A DNA stretch of 12,316 nt from an uncultured Collinsella sp. (GCA_900556515.1 USPH01000018.1:1-12316); one strand, 5' to 3'. Positions 1 to 6,946 are shown, numbered from the stretch's first letter. Notes: generated from the sequence alone by a model not told the origin. Made by a program: numbers and translations.

Positions 1-3
1 AGC

Positions 4-28
4 CGGAGAGCACTTAATGTGCTCTCCG
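4..28 (-). terminator. Hairpin downstream of pcrA, candidate terminator
   Basis: A perfect 10-bp stem (4-13 pairs with 19-28) encloses a 5-base loop TTAAT. It lies about 60 bases past the pcrA stop on the minus strand, where a terminator is expected. The T-run that would confirm a minus-strand terminator would fall at or beyond the window edge, so it cannot be checked. Read on the plus strand, no T-run follows the stem. Confidence 0.5.
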
Positions 29-89
29 TGCGAGCAGGACTGCCCGAGCAGGCGATGTTGCCCCATACGCCCGCCCAGGTCCGCCGGGA

Positions 90-2990
90 TTATGACAGCT
101 TGACGATCGGAGCGAATCCCTTCATGAGCTTTTTGGTCTGGCCGGTCTTTTCGAACTGGACCTCGATCATGTCTCCGGCGACCGAGATCACGGTACCCGT
201 GCCAAAGGTCTTATGGCTCACGGTATCGCCCGCGGCAAAGTCCTGCGATGCGCTGGCGCGATCGACCTTGCGCTCCACCGTCGGGGACACCTTGGACGAC
301 GGTTTTTTGGCTCGCGGCGCGCCCGAGCCAAAGGTCGAGGCAACACGGCCGGCGTCGGGCGAGACCCCACGATGGCGCTCGGTCCCGTAGCTGCTGCCGC
401 CAAAGAAATCGTCAAAGCTCGATCCACCGCGCGAACCGGAACCGCCGGTCGAGCGCGTATGCGAGCCAAACACCTTGCCGCCATACATATCCGAACCCAT
501 GCCCGAGCCAAAGGTGCCGTGACGGTCGCCGCGCTTCTCCCAGCCCGTGCCTTCAAAACCGGCAGAACCGATACCGCTAAACTCGATATCCTCAAACGGA
601 ATCTCATTGAGGAAGCGCGAGCGCGGGTTGGCAGAGGTCGAGCCGTAGGTGCGACGCGTGGCCGCATAGGTCAGGAACAGGCGCTTGCGGGCGCGCGTGA
701 TGGCGACGTAGGCCAGGCGACGCTCCTCCTCAAGCTTACCCGGGTCATCGCTGCCGCCAAAGTCGTGCACGTGCGGGAAGATGCCCTCCTCCATGCCGGC
801 CACGAACACCGCCGGGAACTCCAGGCCCTTGGCGGAGTGGATGGTCATCATGGTGATGGCATGCGTCTCGCCGGCCAGGGAATCCAAGTCGGAGCGCAGG
901 GCCAGCCACTCCATGAGTGCCGGCAGCGCCTTACAGGTGAGCGGACCGTAGGTGCGCTCAATCTCGTCGGCATGCACGGCACCCGCCGGCATCTCCGTCG
1001 GCGCGGCATACGCGTTGCCCGCGATGGCAGCAGCCAGGGCATCCTGCGGAGACAGCGCCGGAGCAGCCAGACTATCGAGCGGATTGGAGCCCGCGGCATC
1101 GCGCGCGCCGACGAGTGCCTCAAACGAGGATGCCGGGGCAGATGGCCCCGGTTCGGGCGCAGGCGCGCTCACCACGACGGGCTCGGGCTCGGCGCCGGCA
1201 GGCACGTCGGCAACACCGGCTGCGCGCAGCTCTTCCAAGCTCTCGAGCGTACCCTCGATGTCCTCGTGCGTCTCCTCAAATTCGGCAGCGACGCCCAGGA
1301 ATTCCTGGATGTTCTCGGCGCGGCTCTCGGACTCCATGGTGCCCTCGGCGCGGAAAGCCTGCAGTAGGCCCGTCTTATCGACAATCATCTCGACAACGTC
1401 CTTGAGCTCGCCGTCCATGCGGCGACCCTCGCGCACCAGCGACACAAAGCTCGACAGGCCGTTGCGCACCTTGGCGCTAAACATGCCCGTCTCGGCTGTT
1501 GCGATCTCGCAGGCTTGGAAGAACGAGCAGCGGTTGTCGCGTGCCAGCTGCTCAATCTTTTGAATCGAGGTGGAGCCGATGCCGCGGCGCGGCGTGTTGA
1601 TGACGCGCTTGACGCTCATCTCGTCGGCCGGGTTCACAATCATCTTAAGATAGGCCATGACGTCGCGGATCTCGGCACGGTCGAAGAATCGCGTGCCACC
1701 CACGATCTTGTAGGGCACGCCTGCGCGCAGGAACATATCTTCGAGAATACGCGACTGAGCGTTGGTGCGGTAGAACACGGCGATGTCGTCGTAACTCGTG
1801 CCCTTGGAGTGCAGCTTCTCAATCTCGCCGGCAATCCAGCGGCCCTCGTCGCGCTCATCGCTTGCCTGGAAGGCCTGGATCTTCTCGCCATCGCCCTCGG
1901 CCGTAAACAGGCGCTTGTCCTTGCGCTGCGAGTTGTGGCGCACCACGGCGTTGGCGGCGCTCAGGATATGGCCCGTGGAGCGGTAGTTCTGCTCCAGCTT
2001 AACGGTCTTGCAGTTTTTAAAGTCCTGCTCAAAGTCCAGGATGTTGGTGATGTCGGCGCCACGCCAGCTATAAATGGACTGGTCATCGTCGCCCACGACC
2101 ATGAGGTTTTGGTACTTGGCGGCCAGCAGGTTAGCGATCTCGTACTGGACGTGGTTGGTGTCCTGATACTCGTCGACGCTAATGTAGCGGAAGCGCTCCT
2201 GGTACTTGTCGAGCACCTCGGGGCGGGTGCGCAGCAGCTCGAGCGTGCGCACGAGCAGGTCGTCGAAGTCCATCGCGTTGGCGGCGCGCAGGCGGCGCTC
2301 CAGCTCCAGGTAGACCTGCGCGGCCTTTTTGTCATTAGGGCTGTCGGCGGATTTGAGCATGTCCTCGGGCCCGATCATGGCGTTCTTAGCTGAGCTAATC
2401 TTGCTGCGGATCATGTTGATGGGGAACTGCTTTTGCTCGATACCGAGCGCCTGCATAATGTCGCGCACCATACGCTTTGAGTCATCGTCGTCGTAGATGG
2501 TGAACTGACCGGTGTAGCCCAGCAGGTCGGCATCCTCGCGCAGCATGCGCACACACATGGCATGGAATGTGCACACCCACATGCCGCGGGTGCCGCTGGG
2601 GATGAGCGCTGCCAGACGCTCGCGCATCTCGGCCGCGGCCTTGTTGGTAAACGTGATGGCCAGGACCTGCCAGGGCTTAACGCCCAGGTCGCCGAGCATA
2701 TGTGCGATGCGGAAGGTCAAGACGCGGGTCTTGCCCGAGCCGGCGCCGGCAAGCACCAGCAACGGGCCCTCGGTGGTCAGAACTGCCTCGCGCTGGGCGG
2801 AATTAAGGCTGTCGATGTCGACGAGCGGCTTGGCGGGTTTGGGTGCCGGCGCGGGAGCGTCGTAGATGTCGAGCGGGACGAGCTCGGGCTCCGGCGCAGC
2901 GGGGGCGGTGTATGCATCGAGCGGCACGGGTTCCGGCGCGGGCGGCACGGGTACCGCGGCATTCTTTTCCCAGGGCAAGGGCTGGGTCAT
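90..2990 (-). CDS. pcrA: ATP-dependent DNA helicase PcrA/UvrD (superfamily 1A)
   Basis: A 3'-5' DNA helicase expected to act in nucleotide excision repair, replication restart and removal of RecA or stalled polymerase. All SF1A motifs are visible in the 966-residue protein: Walker A AGAGSGKT (81-88), motif Ia ITFTNKAA (112-119), Walker B with DEYQDT (273-278), motif III GDDDQSIYSWRG (300-311), motif IV QNYRST (334-339), motif V TIHSAKGLEF (716-725) and motif VI VAITRARKR (762-770). A Tudor-like C-terminal segment (about 920-963) matches the RNA-polymerase-binding end of PcrA. I chose the ATG at 2990 because AGGAG lies 6 bases upstream; an in-frame ATG at 3074 lacks that support. It is longer than the usual 720-780 residues owing to a Pro/Ala/Glu-rich N-terminus (11-56), an Ala/Pro-rich insert (about 590-690) and a Gly/Ser-rich linker (about 805-900). 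Confidence 0.96.
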   Translation of the reverse strand: MTQPLPWEKNAAVPVPPAPEPVPLDAYTAPAAPEPELVPLDIYDAPAPAPKPAKPLVDIDSLNSAQREAVLTTEGPLLVLAGAGSGKTRVLTFRIAHMLGDLGVKPWQVLAITFTNKAAAEMRERLAALIPSGTRGMWVCTFHAMCVRMLREDADLLGYTGQFTIYDDDDSKRMVRDIMQALGIEQKQFPINMIRSKISSAKNAMIGPEDMLKSADSPNDKKAAQVYLELERRLRAANAMDFDDLLVRTLELLRTRPEVLDKYQERFRYISVDEYQDTNHVQYEIANLLAAKYQNLMVVGDDDQSIYSWRGADITNILDFEQDFKNCKTVKLEQNYRSTGHILSAANAVVRHNSQRKDKRLFTAEGDGEKIQAFQASDERDEGRWIAGEIEKLHSKGTSYDDIAVFYRTNAQSRILEDMFLRAGVPYKIVGGTRFFDRAEIRDVMAYLKMIVNPADEMSVKRVINTPRRGIGSTSIQKIEQLARDNRCSFFQACEIATAETGMFSAKVRNGLSSFVSLVREGRRMDGELKDVVEMIVDKTGLLQAFRAEGTMESESRAENIQEFLGVAAEFEETHEDIEGTLESLEELRAAGVADVPAGAEPEPVVVSAPAPEPGPSAPASSFEALVGARDAAGSNPLDSLAAPALSPQDALAAAIAGNAYAAPTEMPAGAVHADEIERTYGPLTCKALPALMEWLALRSDLDSLAGETHAITMMTIHSAKGLEFPAVFVAGMEEGIFPHVHDFGGSDDPGKLEEERRLAYVAITRARKRLFLTYAATRRTYGSTSANPRSRFLNEIPFEDIEFSGIGSAGFEGTGWEKRGDRHGTFGSGMGSDMYGGKVFGSHTRSTGGSGSRGGSSFDDFFGGSSYGTERHRGVSPDAGRVASTFGSGAPRAKKPSSKVSPTVERKVDRASASQDFAAGDTVSHKTFGTGTVISVAGDMIEVQFEKTGQTKKLMKGFAPIVKLS

Positions 2991-3051
2991 GGGCGACTCC
3001 TCATCTGACGGACGGCGCGCCTGCGGGCGGCGCCATAGTTTGAGCCGTACC

Positions 3052-3057
3052 AGTATA
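3052..3057 (-). promoter_or_regulatory. Candidate -10 element of pcrA
   Basis: TATACT on the minus strand, 61 bases upstream of the pcrA ATG, is a near-consensus -10 in an otherwise GC-rich stretch. The only -35-like hexamer is a weak TTGCGT at a long 19-base spacing. A start site near 3045 would give a leader of about 55 bases containing the AGGAG ribosome site. Confidence 0.4.
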
Positions 3058-3212
3058 CCGAGCCGCGCGGACACCGACGCAAATCACACCACGACTCCGT
3101 GCGTCACCGTCAGGCCCGCCCCAGCGGATTTGGCGCAATGGGGTCAGGTTACTTTGCACCAATCTATTGACAATCACGAAACCACCGATGTCATGGCAGC
3201 AGCAGCGAGCGA

Positions 3213-3303
3213 CGGTCAGGGCGACAAATTGGCATGAAAAGGGGGCGGCATAGACCTTTTGGTCATGCCGCCCCCTTTGAATGACAAGTTGTCGCCCTGA
3301 CCG
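3213..3303 (-). terminator. 91-bp nested inverted repeat; probable terminator of uppP
   Basis: The outer arms are a perfect 15-bp inverted repeat (3213-3227 and 3289-3303). Inside them is a perfect 14-bp GC-rich stem (3238-3251 with 3265-3278), extended by GACC/GGTC (3253-3256, 3261-3264) around a TTTT loop with one bulged A. Between the arms, TTGGCAT and ATGACAA pair with one mismatch, so the whole 91 bases fold nearly continuously. Read on the minus strand, 20 bases past the uppP stop, the inner stem ends in CCCCCTTTT, as in an intrinsic terminator. The outer arms are more than a terminator needs. The rest of the interval 2991-3322 shows only the pcrA promoter and a weak repeat at 3131-3161. 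Confidence 0.7.
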
Positions 3304-3322
3304 CCGCGCAGCGTCGACTAAG

Positions 3323-4303
3323 TTAGAGGCCGAGCATCGGCTCCAAGACGAAGAAGTACGCAAGCACCACGATGCCCAGAACGATGCGGTAGACGCCGAA
3401 GCACTTGAAGTCGTGACGGCGGACGAAGCCCATGAGCCACTTGATAGCGATGAGCGAAACCACAAAGGCCACAACGCAGCCCACGCCCAGGATGGCGACC
3501 TCGTTGGCACCGAACGTACCGCCCTTGATGAAATACTTGACCAGCTTGAGCGCACTCGCGCCAAACATGACAGGGATGGCCAGGAAGAACGTAAACTTGG
3601 ACGCCACCGAACGCGTGCAGCCCAAAAGCAGGCCGCCGATGATGGTGGAACCGGAGCGCGACGTGCCCGGAATCAGCGAGAGCACCTGGAAGCATCCGAT
3701 GCCCAGTGCGGTCTTCCAACTCAGGTCCTCGAGCGTGGTGATGGAACCAAAGTCCAGATCCTCGTCATCGTCCTCATCCTCAGCGGTAGCCGCGGCGGGC
3801 GCCGCAAAGTGCGCACCGGCGGGACGTCCACCCGACACCACAGCACGCGAACCAAACGAACCGGCAACGGCCATTTCCTCGCGCTTGCTCGCGCGCCAGT
3901 TCTCGATCACGATAAACAGCACGCCGTACACAATGAGCGCCAGCGCCACGACGGGAGCATTGTAGAAATGCTCCTCCATCCAGTCGTTGAGCGGCAGGCC
4001 GATCGCCGCCGCAGGAATGCAACCGAGCACAATCTTGCCCCACAGCACCCAGGTGTCGCGACAGCCCTCCTTGCCCTTGCTGGGCGAGAACGGATTGAGC
4101 TCATGGAAGAACAGCACACAGACGGCCAGAATGGCGCCGAGCTGAATCACGACCAGGAACATATTCCAGAACGTCTCGCTCACGTTCATCTTGACGAACT
4201 CGTCCACCAAGATCATGTGACCGGTCGACGAAACAGGCAGCCATTCGGTGATGCCCTCGACCAGGCCCATGAAGGCAGATTTTAGAAGCTCGATAATATC
4301 CAA
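3323..4303 (-). CDS. uppP: Undecaprenyl-diphosphate phosphatase (BacA/UppP family)
   Basis: An integral membrane enzyme that removes a phosphate from undecaprenyl diphosphate, recycling the lipid carrier for peptidoglycan and other cell-wall polymers; family members give bacitracin resistance when abundant. The 326-residue protein has both signature blocks: EGITEWLPVSSTGH (16-29, with the two glutamates, Ser and His known in E. coli BacA) and PGTSRSG (212-218, catalytic Arg). Multiple hydrophobic segments follow. The start is taken as TTG at 4303: it gives the standard N-terminus (M)DIIELLKS and has a GAGGGG ribosome site 5 bases upstream, whereas the open frame runs on to 4621 only through non-homologous Arg/Pro-rich sequence. 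Compared with the usual 265-290 residues it carries an insert at about 143-192 with an Ala-rich part and the acidic run EDEDDDEDLD. Confidence 0.93.
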   Translation of the reverse strand: MDIIELLKSAFMGLVEGITEWLPVSSTGHMILVDEFVKMNVSETFWNMFLVVIQLGAILAVCVLFFHELNPFSPSKGKEGCRDTWVLWGKIVLGCIPAAAIGLPLNDWMEEHFYNAPVVALALIVYGVLFIVIENWRASKREEMAVAGSFGSRAVVSGGRPAGAHFAAPAAATAEDEDDDEDLDFGSITTLEDLSWKTALGIGCFQVLSLIPGTSRSGSTIIGGLLLGCTRSVASKFTFFLAIPVMFGASALKLVKYFIKGGTFGANEVAILGVGCVVAFVVSLIAIKWLMGFVRRHDFKCFGVYRIVLGIVVLAYFFVLEPMLGL

Positions 4304-4363
4304 AGGGACCCCCTCGTTAGACACCCGCCGATATTGTTCTGCGGACGGTGCGGGCGATGTCCC

Positions 4364-4369
4364 ATTATC
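4364..4369 (-). promoter_or_regulatory. Weak candidate -10 for uppP
   Basis: GATAAT on the minus strand, about 60 bases ahead of the uppP TTG, is the best -10-like hexamer in the 248-base divergent spacer 4304-4551. No matching -35 is seen 16-18 bases further upstream, so this is tentative. Confidence 0.28.
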
Positions 4370-4455
4370 AACCGTTGGCGGCGCGCCTGCGCCTACCCTT
4401 ACCAAAAAACTCGCCCGTTCACAGAATTGCGAGCGGTCAAACCCAAATCCTTGGG

Positions 4456-4461
4456 TATAAC
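4456..4461 (+). promoter_or_regulatory. Weak candidate -10 for the universal stress gene
   Basis: TATAAC on the plus strand lies about 90 bases ahead of the usp ATG. The hexamer 17 bases upstream (GCGGTC) is a poor -35. It is the most promoter-like plus-strand site in the divergent spacer, but other placements are possible. Confidence 0.3.
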
Positions 4462-4551
4462 TGCAACAAGATAAAGTGTCCGGCGGCCAACGCGCCCGCG
4501 CCCGCCCGACGCACGAGCCCCGCGCCCGTGCGATAGACCAAGGAGGAAACC

Positions 4552-4989
4552 ATGAACGAGGGCTACACCAAGGTATTTGTTTCACTCGACGGTACTGAGC
4601 AGCAGGATTTTGTGCTCGCACGCGCCATCAAGGTCGCCGCGAACAACGGCGCCAAGCTGATCATCGGCCACGTCATCGATTCCACGGCGCTCGAGAGCGC
4701 CGGTTCCTATCCGGTCGATCTGGTCAACGGCCTAGAGGAAGCATTCAAGAACTCCATCGCCAAGCAGCTCGAAGAGGCCAAGGCCAATCCCGATATTCCC
4801 GAGGTCGAGGTTATGATTCGCGCCGGCCGTATTCGTGAGACGCTCAAGGACGAGATGCTCGACGTGGTTAAGCCCGACCTGGTGCTCTGCGGCGCCCGCG
4901 GCCTGTCCTCGATCAAGTATGCGCTGCTAGGTTCGATTTCGACGTTCCTGCTGCGCAACACGGACTGCGACATTCTGGTCGTGAAGTAG
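4552..4989 (+). CDS. Universal stress protein, UspA family, ATP-binding type
   Basis: A 145-residue single-domain Usp protein, soluble, probably dimeric, of a family induced by growth arrest and other stresses. The C-terminal nucleotide-binding signature G-x2-G-x9-G-S is intact (G114, G117, G127, S128), which marks the ATP-binding class; the N-terminal strand VFVSLDGTEQQDFVLARAI with Asp13 is also typical. The ATG has a strong AAGGAGG ribosome site 5 bases upstream, so it is likely well translated. It is monocistronic, divergent from uppP, with its own terminator downstream. The specific stress or partner cannot be inferred from sequence, and no paralogue-level gene symbol is justified. Confidence 0.93.
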   Translation: MNEGYTKVFVSLDGTEQQDFVLARAIKVAANNGAKLIIGHVIDSTALESAGSYPVDLVNGLEEAFKNSIAKQLEEAKANPDIPEVEVMIRAGRIRETLKDEMLDVVKPDLVLCGARGLSSIKYALLGSISTFLLRNTDCDILVVK

Positions 4990-5002
4990 GTTCCTTCCCG
5001 CC

Positions 5003-5093
5003 GGCGCAAGGCCTGCGGGGTTATCACGCCGACGTCCTCGCCGCTTCGCGGCTGCGGGATGTCGGCTTAGATAACCCCTCCCGGCCTTGCGCC
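5003..5093. repeat. 91-bp interrupted palindrome downstream of usp
   Basis: Nested perfect arms: GGCGCAAGGCC (5003-5013) with GGCCTTGCGCC (5083-5093); GGGGTTATC (5017-5025) with GATAACCCC (5070-5078); GCCGAC (5028-5033) with GTCGGC (5061-5066); and a small apical GCCGC-TTC-GCGGC hairpin (5040-5052). Together these form a long cruciform or RNA hairpin directly after the usp stop. No T-run follows on either strand, so it is not itself a classical terminator. It may be a dispersed palindromic element or an mRNA 3'-end stabiliser. Confidence 0.7.
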
Positions 5094-5135
5094 TTCGTCA
5101 CCGTACTTCAGCAAGTTACCTGAATAGAGGAATGG

Positions 5136-5185
5136 CGTGCCGCCCCGTTTGGGGCGGCACGTTTTGTTTGGGGCGGCACGTTTTT
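5136..5185 (+). terminator. Usp terminator with tandemly duplicated right arm
   Basis: A perfect 11-bp stem (5136-5146 with 5151-5161) around GTTT is followed by TTTT, a textbook intrinsic terminator for usp. The loop, right arm and T-run (5147-5165) are then repeated exactly as 5166-5184, ending in TTTTT. The single left arm can therefore pair with either of two right arms, each with its own T-run. On the minus strand the stem has no useful T-run, so it is a poor terminator for hipA. Confidence 0.85.
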
Positions 5186-5186
5186 G

Positions 5187-6479
5187 TTATAAGGCGATCC
5201 TGCTTAGGCGAGCTTGCACTTCTGGAATGATCTTCTCGAACATTACCTCCGCCTCGGGAAAACCCTCTTCTTTGAGACCGCGCGCCGCGTCTCTTAGCGC
5301 GTCTGGAACCTCATTGCAGGTATCAGCAATCATTCCGGCGACAATTCCCCCGGGCAAACCCGCCTCAATCATTTGGCTCATCACCGACCCACGCGTTACG
5401 TCGTCAATCTTGCGGCTCCCACCAAACGAGACGCCCATCTCACGAACGAGACTGGGGTAAACCGTTGTGCACAGCACGTCATAGAGCGGCGCCAACCTCA
5501 CCCGCTTCCAACTTTCGTCCCATACGAGCGACCAGTTCTTTAGATGGTTATCGCAGTTACCTACGGCATAGTCGAACAGCTGGTTATAGCCGACAAGGAA
5601 CCTGTCCTCCATTTGATTCGTCGACGCCCTTCGCACCGCATCGACGATAAGCCCCAGGTAATTGACGCCCGTCGGCTCATATTTAAGCTCACGCGAGATA
5701 CCCTTGGCCTGACAAACATCTTCCTGGTGCAAACGGTACGGAATTGGCAATCCGTCAACCGAGCGTCCAGCATCAGGCGTTACTCGGTCAAATCGCTTCA
5801 CGGCGATAATTGGCTCGGCATCCTCAACTCGGACAAGAAAACACTCTTCGGCCGATAGGTCCATCAGAGAGGCGGCTCTCACGCACATCGCTTCGCACAC
5901 CGTCTCGCCCGGGAACGTTTTCGATCCCGCCTTGAGAATGTGCGTGGATGGGGCCGCTCCATGAGGCAGGTACCATCCGCCACATGGGTCATCGCCCGTA
6001 TGGTAGAGACCGACCTTCGCCTGAGCACCTGCAAGGGAGATTCGACTCTCTAGCGCTAAATCAAAAGCAACCTCCGCCGGCGCGTATGCCAGCCCGCTTA
6101 GCTGTTCCTCACCTATCTCTTCATAGCCCATTTCGAGACTGTCGGCCGAAGGCTCTCGCGTCAAAACCAGAGCGCCGACAGGTTCATCGCGGACTAAATC
6201 GAGCACCTTGAAGTAATCTCCGCGTTCCGCTCGCGCCCTTTTCTCAAGGTCCCTGTTGAGCTGCCCCTCCGGAATGATGCCGGAGAAAAAGGAACCCGTT
6301 GCGTCCGGACTAAACGTCTCGGCCGTCAACGGCAGCGAGATCGAAATCGGCGCCGCATCACCGCTCTCGAGATATTTGGGGCTATAGGTGAATATCGGAA
6401 ACCCCGCATGTTCCTCTAATATGCCAACCAGCTGGTAAGACCCATTAAACTCACGGTGAACGAACAGCGTGCCATCCAT
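5187..6479 (-). CDS. hipA: HipA-type serine/threonine kinase toxin
   Basis: A 430-residue type II toxin of the HipA family. In E. coli HipA phosphorylates glutamyl-tRNA synthetase, halting translation and promoting persistence; the target here is unknown. The N-terminal subdomain (about 1-110) and kinase core are both present, close to the 440 residues of E. coli HipA. Visible motifs are the Gly-rich loop SLAGAQAK (148-155) with Ser148 where E. coli has the autophosphorylated Ser150, the ATP lysine in HILKAG (Lys183), HQEDVCQ (251-257), the catalytic loop GNCDNHLKN (307-315, Asp310 and Asn315) and the metal-binding Asp334 in PLYDVL. No key residue is missing, so it is probably active. Its ATG overlaps the hipB stop by one base (TAATG), implying translational coupling to the antitoxin. 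Confidence 0.93.
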   Translation of the reverse strand: MDGTLFVHREFNGSYQLVGILEEHAGFPIFTYSPKYLESGDAAPISISLPLTAETFSPDATGSFFSGIIPEGQLNRDLEKRARAERGDYFKVLDLVRDEPVGALVLTREPSADSLEMGYEEIGEEQLSGLAYAPAEVAFDLALESRISLAGAQAKVGLYHTGDDPCGGWYLPHGAAPSTHILKAGSKTFPGETVCEAMCVRAASLMDLSAEECFLVRVEDAEPIIAVKRFDRVTPDAGRSVDGLPIPYRLHQEDVCQAKGISRELKYEPTGVNYLGLIVDAVRRASTNQMEDRFLVGYNQLFDYAVGNCDNHLKNWSLVWDESWKRVRLAPLYDVLCTTVYPSLVREMGVSFGGSRKIDDVTRGSVMSQMIEAGLPGGIVAGMIADTCNEVPDALRDAARGLKEEGFPEAEVMFEKIIPEVQARLSRIAL

Positions 6480-6769
6480 TACTTCCCCCTCACCTTCAGA
6501 ATAAAATCAATATCCACGATGGAGGCGTAATCGAAAATGACACCAATTTCGACCGTTGTCCGCCCCCGTTCGATATCACCAATCACGCGAAGGCTGCGAC
6601 CCGTCATAGTCGCAACGTCACGTTGAGTCAAGCCGAGCTCACGTCTTCTGAGCCTAAAGGCCTTCCCCATCTCGGTGGGATCGAAAACCGTGCGCTCCGA
6701 GAAAGCGACTTCCGACGGTTTGAGCTTGACGCGCCCATCCAGCTTTTTAATCGTTGTCACCGTTCTCAT
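6479..6769 (-). CDS. hipB: HipB-type XRE-family antitoxin and autorepressor
   Basis: A 96-residue DNA-binding protein immediately upstream of hipA and expected to bind and neutralise it while repressing the operon. An XRE helix-turn-helix spans about 34-88, with GLTQRDVATMTGRSLRVIGD and the family-typical IERGR. I start it at the ATG at 6769, which has GGAGG four bases upstream, rather than the in-frame ATG at 6829, which lies inside the operator and promoter region. About 30 residues precede the HTH (basic, then VKLKPSEVAFSER), longer than in E. coli HipB, whose N-terminus runs almost straight into the HTH. The three palindromes upstream are its likely binding sites. Confidence 0.9.
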   Translation of the reverse strand: MRTVTTIKKLDGRVKLKPSEVAFSERTVFDPTEMGKAFRLRRRELGLTQRDVATMTGRSLRVIGDIERGRTTVEIGVIFDYASIVDIDFILKVRGK

Positions 6770-6780
6770 GAGGCCTCCAG

Positions 6781-6804
6781 CTATATTCCTGTCCGTGAAC
6801 ATAG
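6781..6804. promoter_or_regulatory. Hip operator O1 (overlaps -10)
   Basis: A 24-bp imperfect palindrome with half-sites CTATATTCCTGT and CCGTGAACATAG. Read on the opposite strand it matches O2 at 21 of 24 positions. It overlaps the hipBA -10 and the start site, where binding would block transcription. E. coli HipB recognises TATCC-N8-GGATA, and the outer TAT/TTC elements here resemble that design. Confidence 0.75.
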
Positions 6805-6808
6805 TATA
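6803..6808 (-). promoter_or_regulatory. hipBA -10 element
   Basis: TATACT on the minus strand predicts a start site near 6796 and a leader of about 27 bases to the hipB ATG, containing its GGAGG site. The -35 position, 17 bases upstream, reads ACATGA, a poor match that lies inside operator O2. Confidence 0.5.
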
Positions 6809-6819
6809 AAACTGTAGCA

Positions 6820-6843
6820 CTATGTTCATGTACGGGAATATAG
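6820..6843. promoter_or_regulatory. Hip operator O2 (overlaps -35)
   Basis: A 24-bp imperfect palindrome with half-sites CTATGTTCATGT and ACGGGAATATAG, centred exactly 39 bases from O1 and 39 from O3. It covers the -35 position of the hipBA promoter. Confidence 0.75.
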
Positions 6844-6858
6844 TGTTGACTACATTAG

Positions 6859-6882
6859 CAATGTTCCCGTTCAGGAATATAG
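6859..6882. promoter_or_regulatory. Hip operator O3 (distal)
   Basis: Half-sites CAATGTTCCCGT and TCAGGAATATAG, matching O2 at 19 of 24 positions in the same orientation. It lies upstream of the promoter, 65 bases from the end of the sensor-kinase gene. A TTGACT (6846-6851) on the plus strand sits between O2 and O3, with no good -10 at normal spacing. Confidence 0.65.
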
Positions 6883-6946
6883 CTGCCGAAAAGCCTGATT
6901 TCTTCTTAAATGGGAAGATCCTGAACGGCTACGCCATACGACCCGA

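Noticed and set aside
213..1367. 384-codon plus-strand open frame opposite pcrA
   Set aside because: Low-complexity Ala/Arg/Gly product, antisense to conserved helicase motifs; a GC-rich shadow frame.
3131..3161. Imperfect inverted repeat TGGCGCAA / TTGCACCA upstream of pcrA
   Set aside because: 7 of 8 positions pair around a 15-base spacer; too weak to call an operator or repeat without finding other copies.
3281..4285. 334-codon plus-strand open frame opposite uppP
   Set aside because: His/Arg/Asp-rich product, antisense to UppP catalytic blocks, with no ribosome site evident.
4304..4621. N-terminal extension of uppP to an ATG at 4621
   Set aside because: It would run through the usp promoter and ribosome site and into usp, adds Arg/Pro-rich sequence, and the TTG at 4303 gives the family's normal N-terminus.
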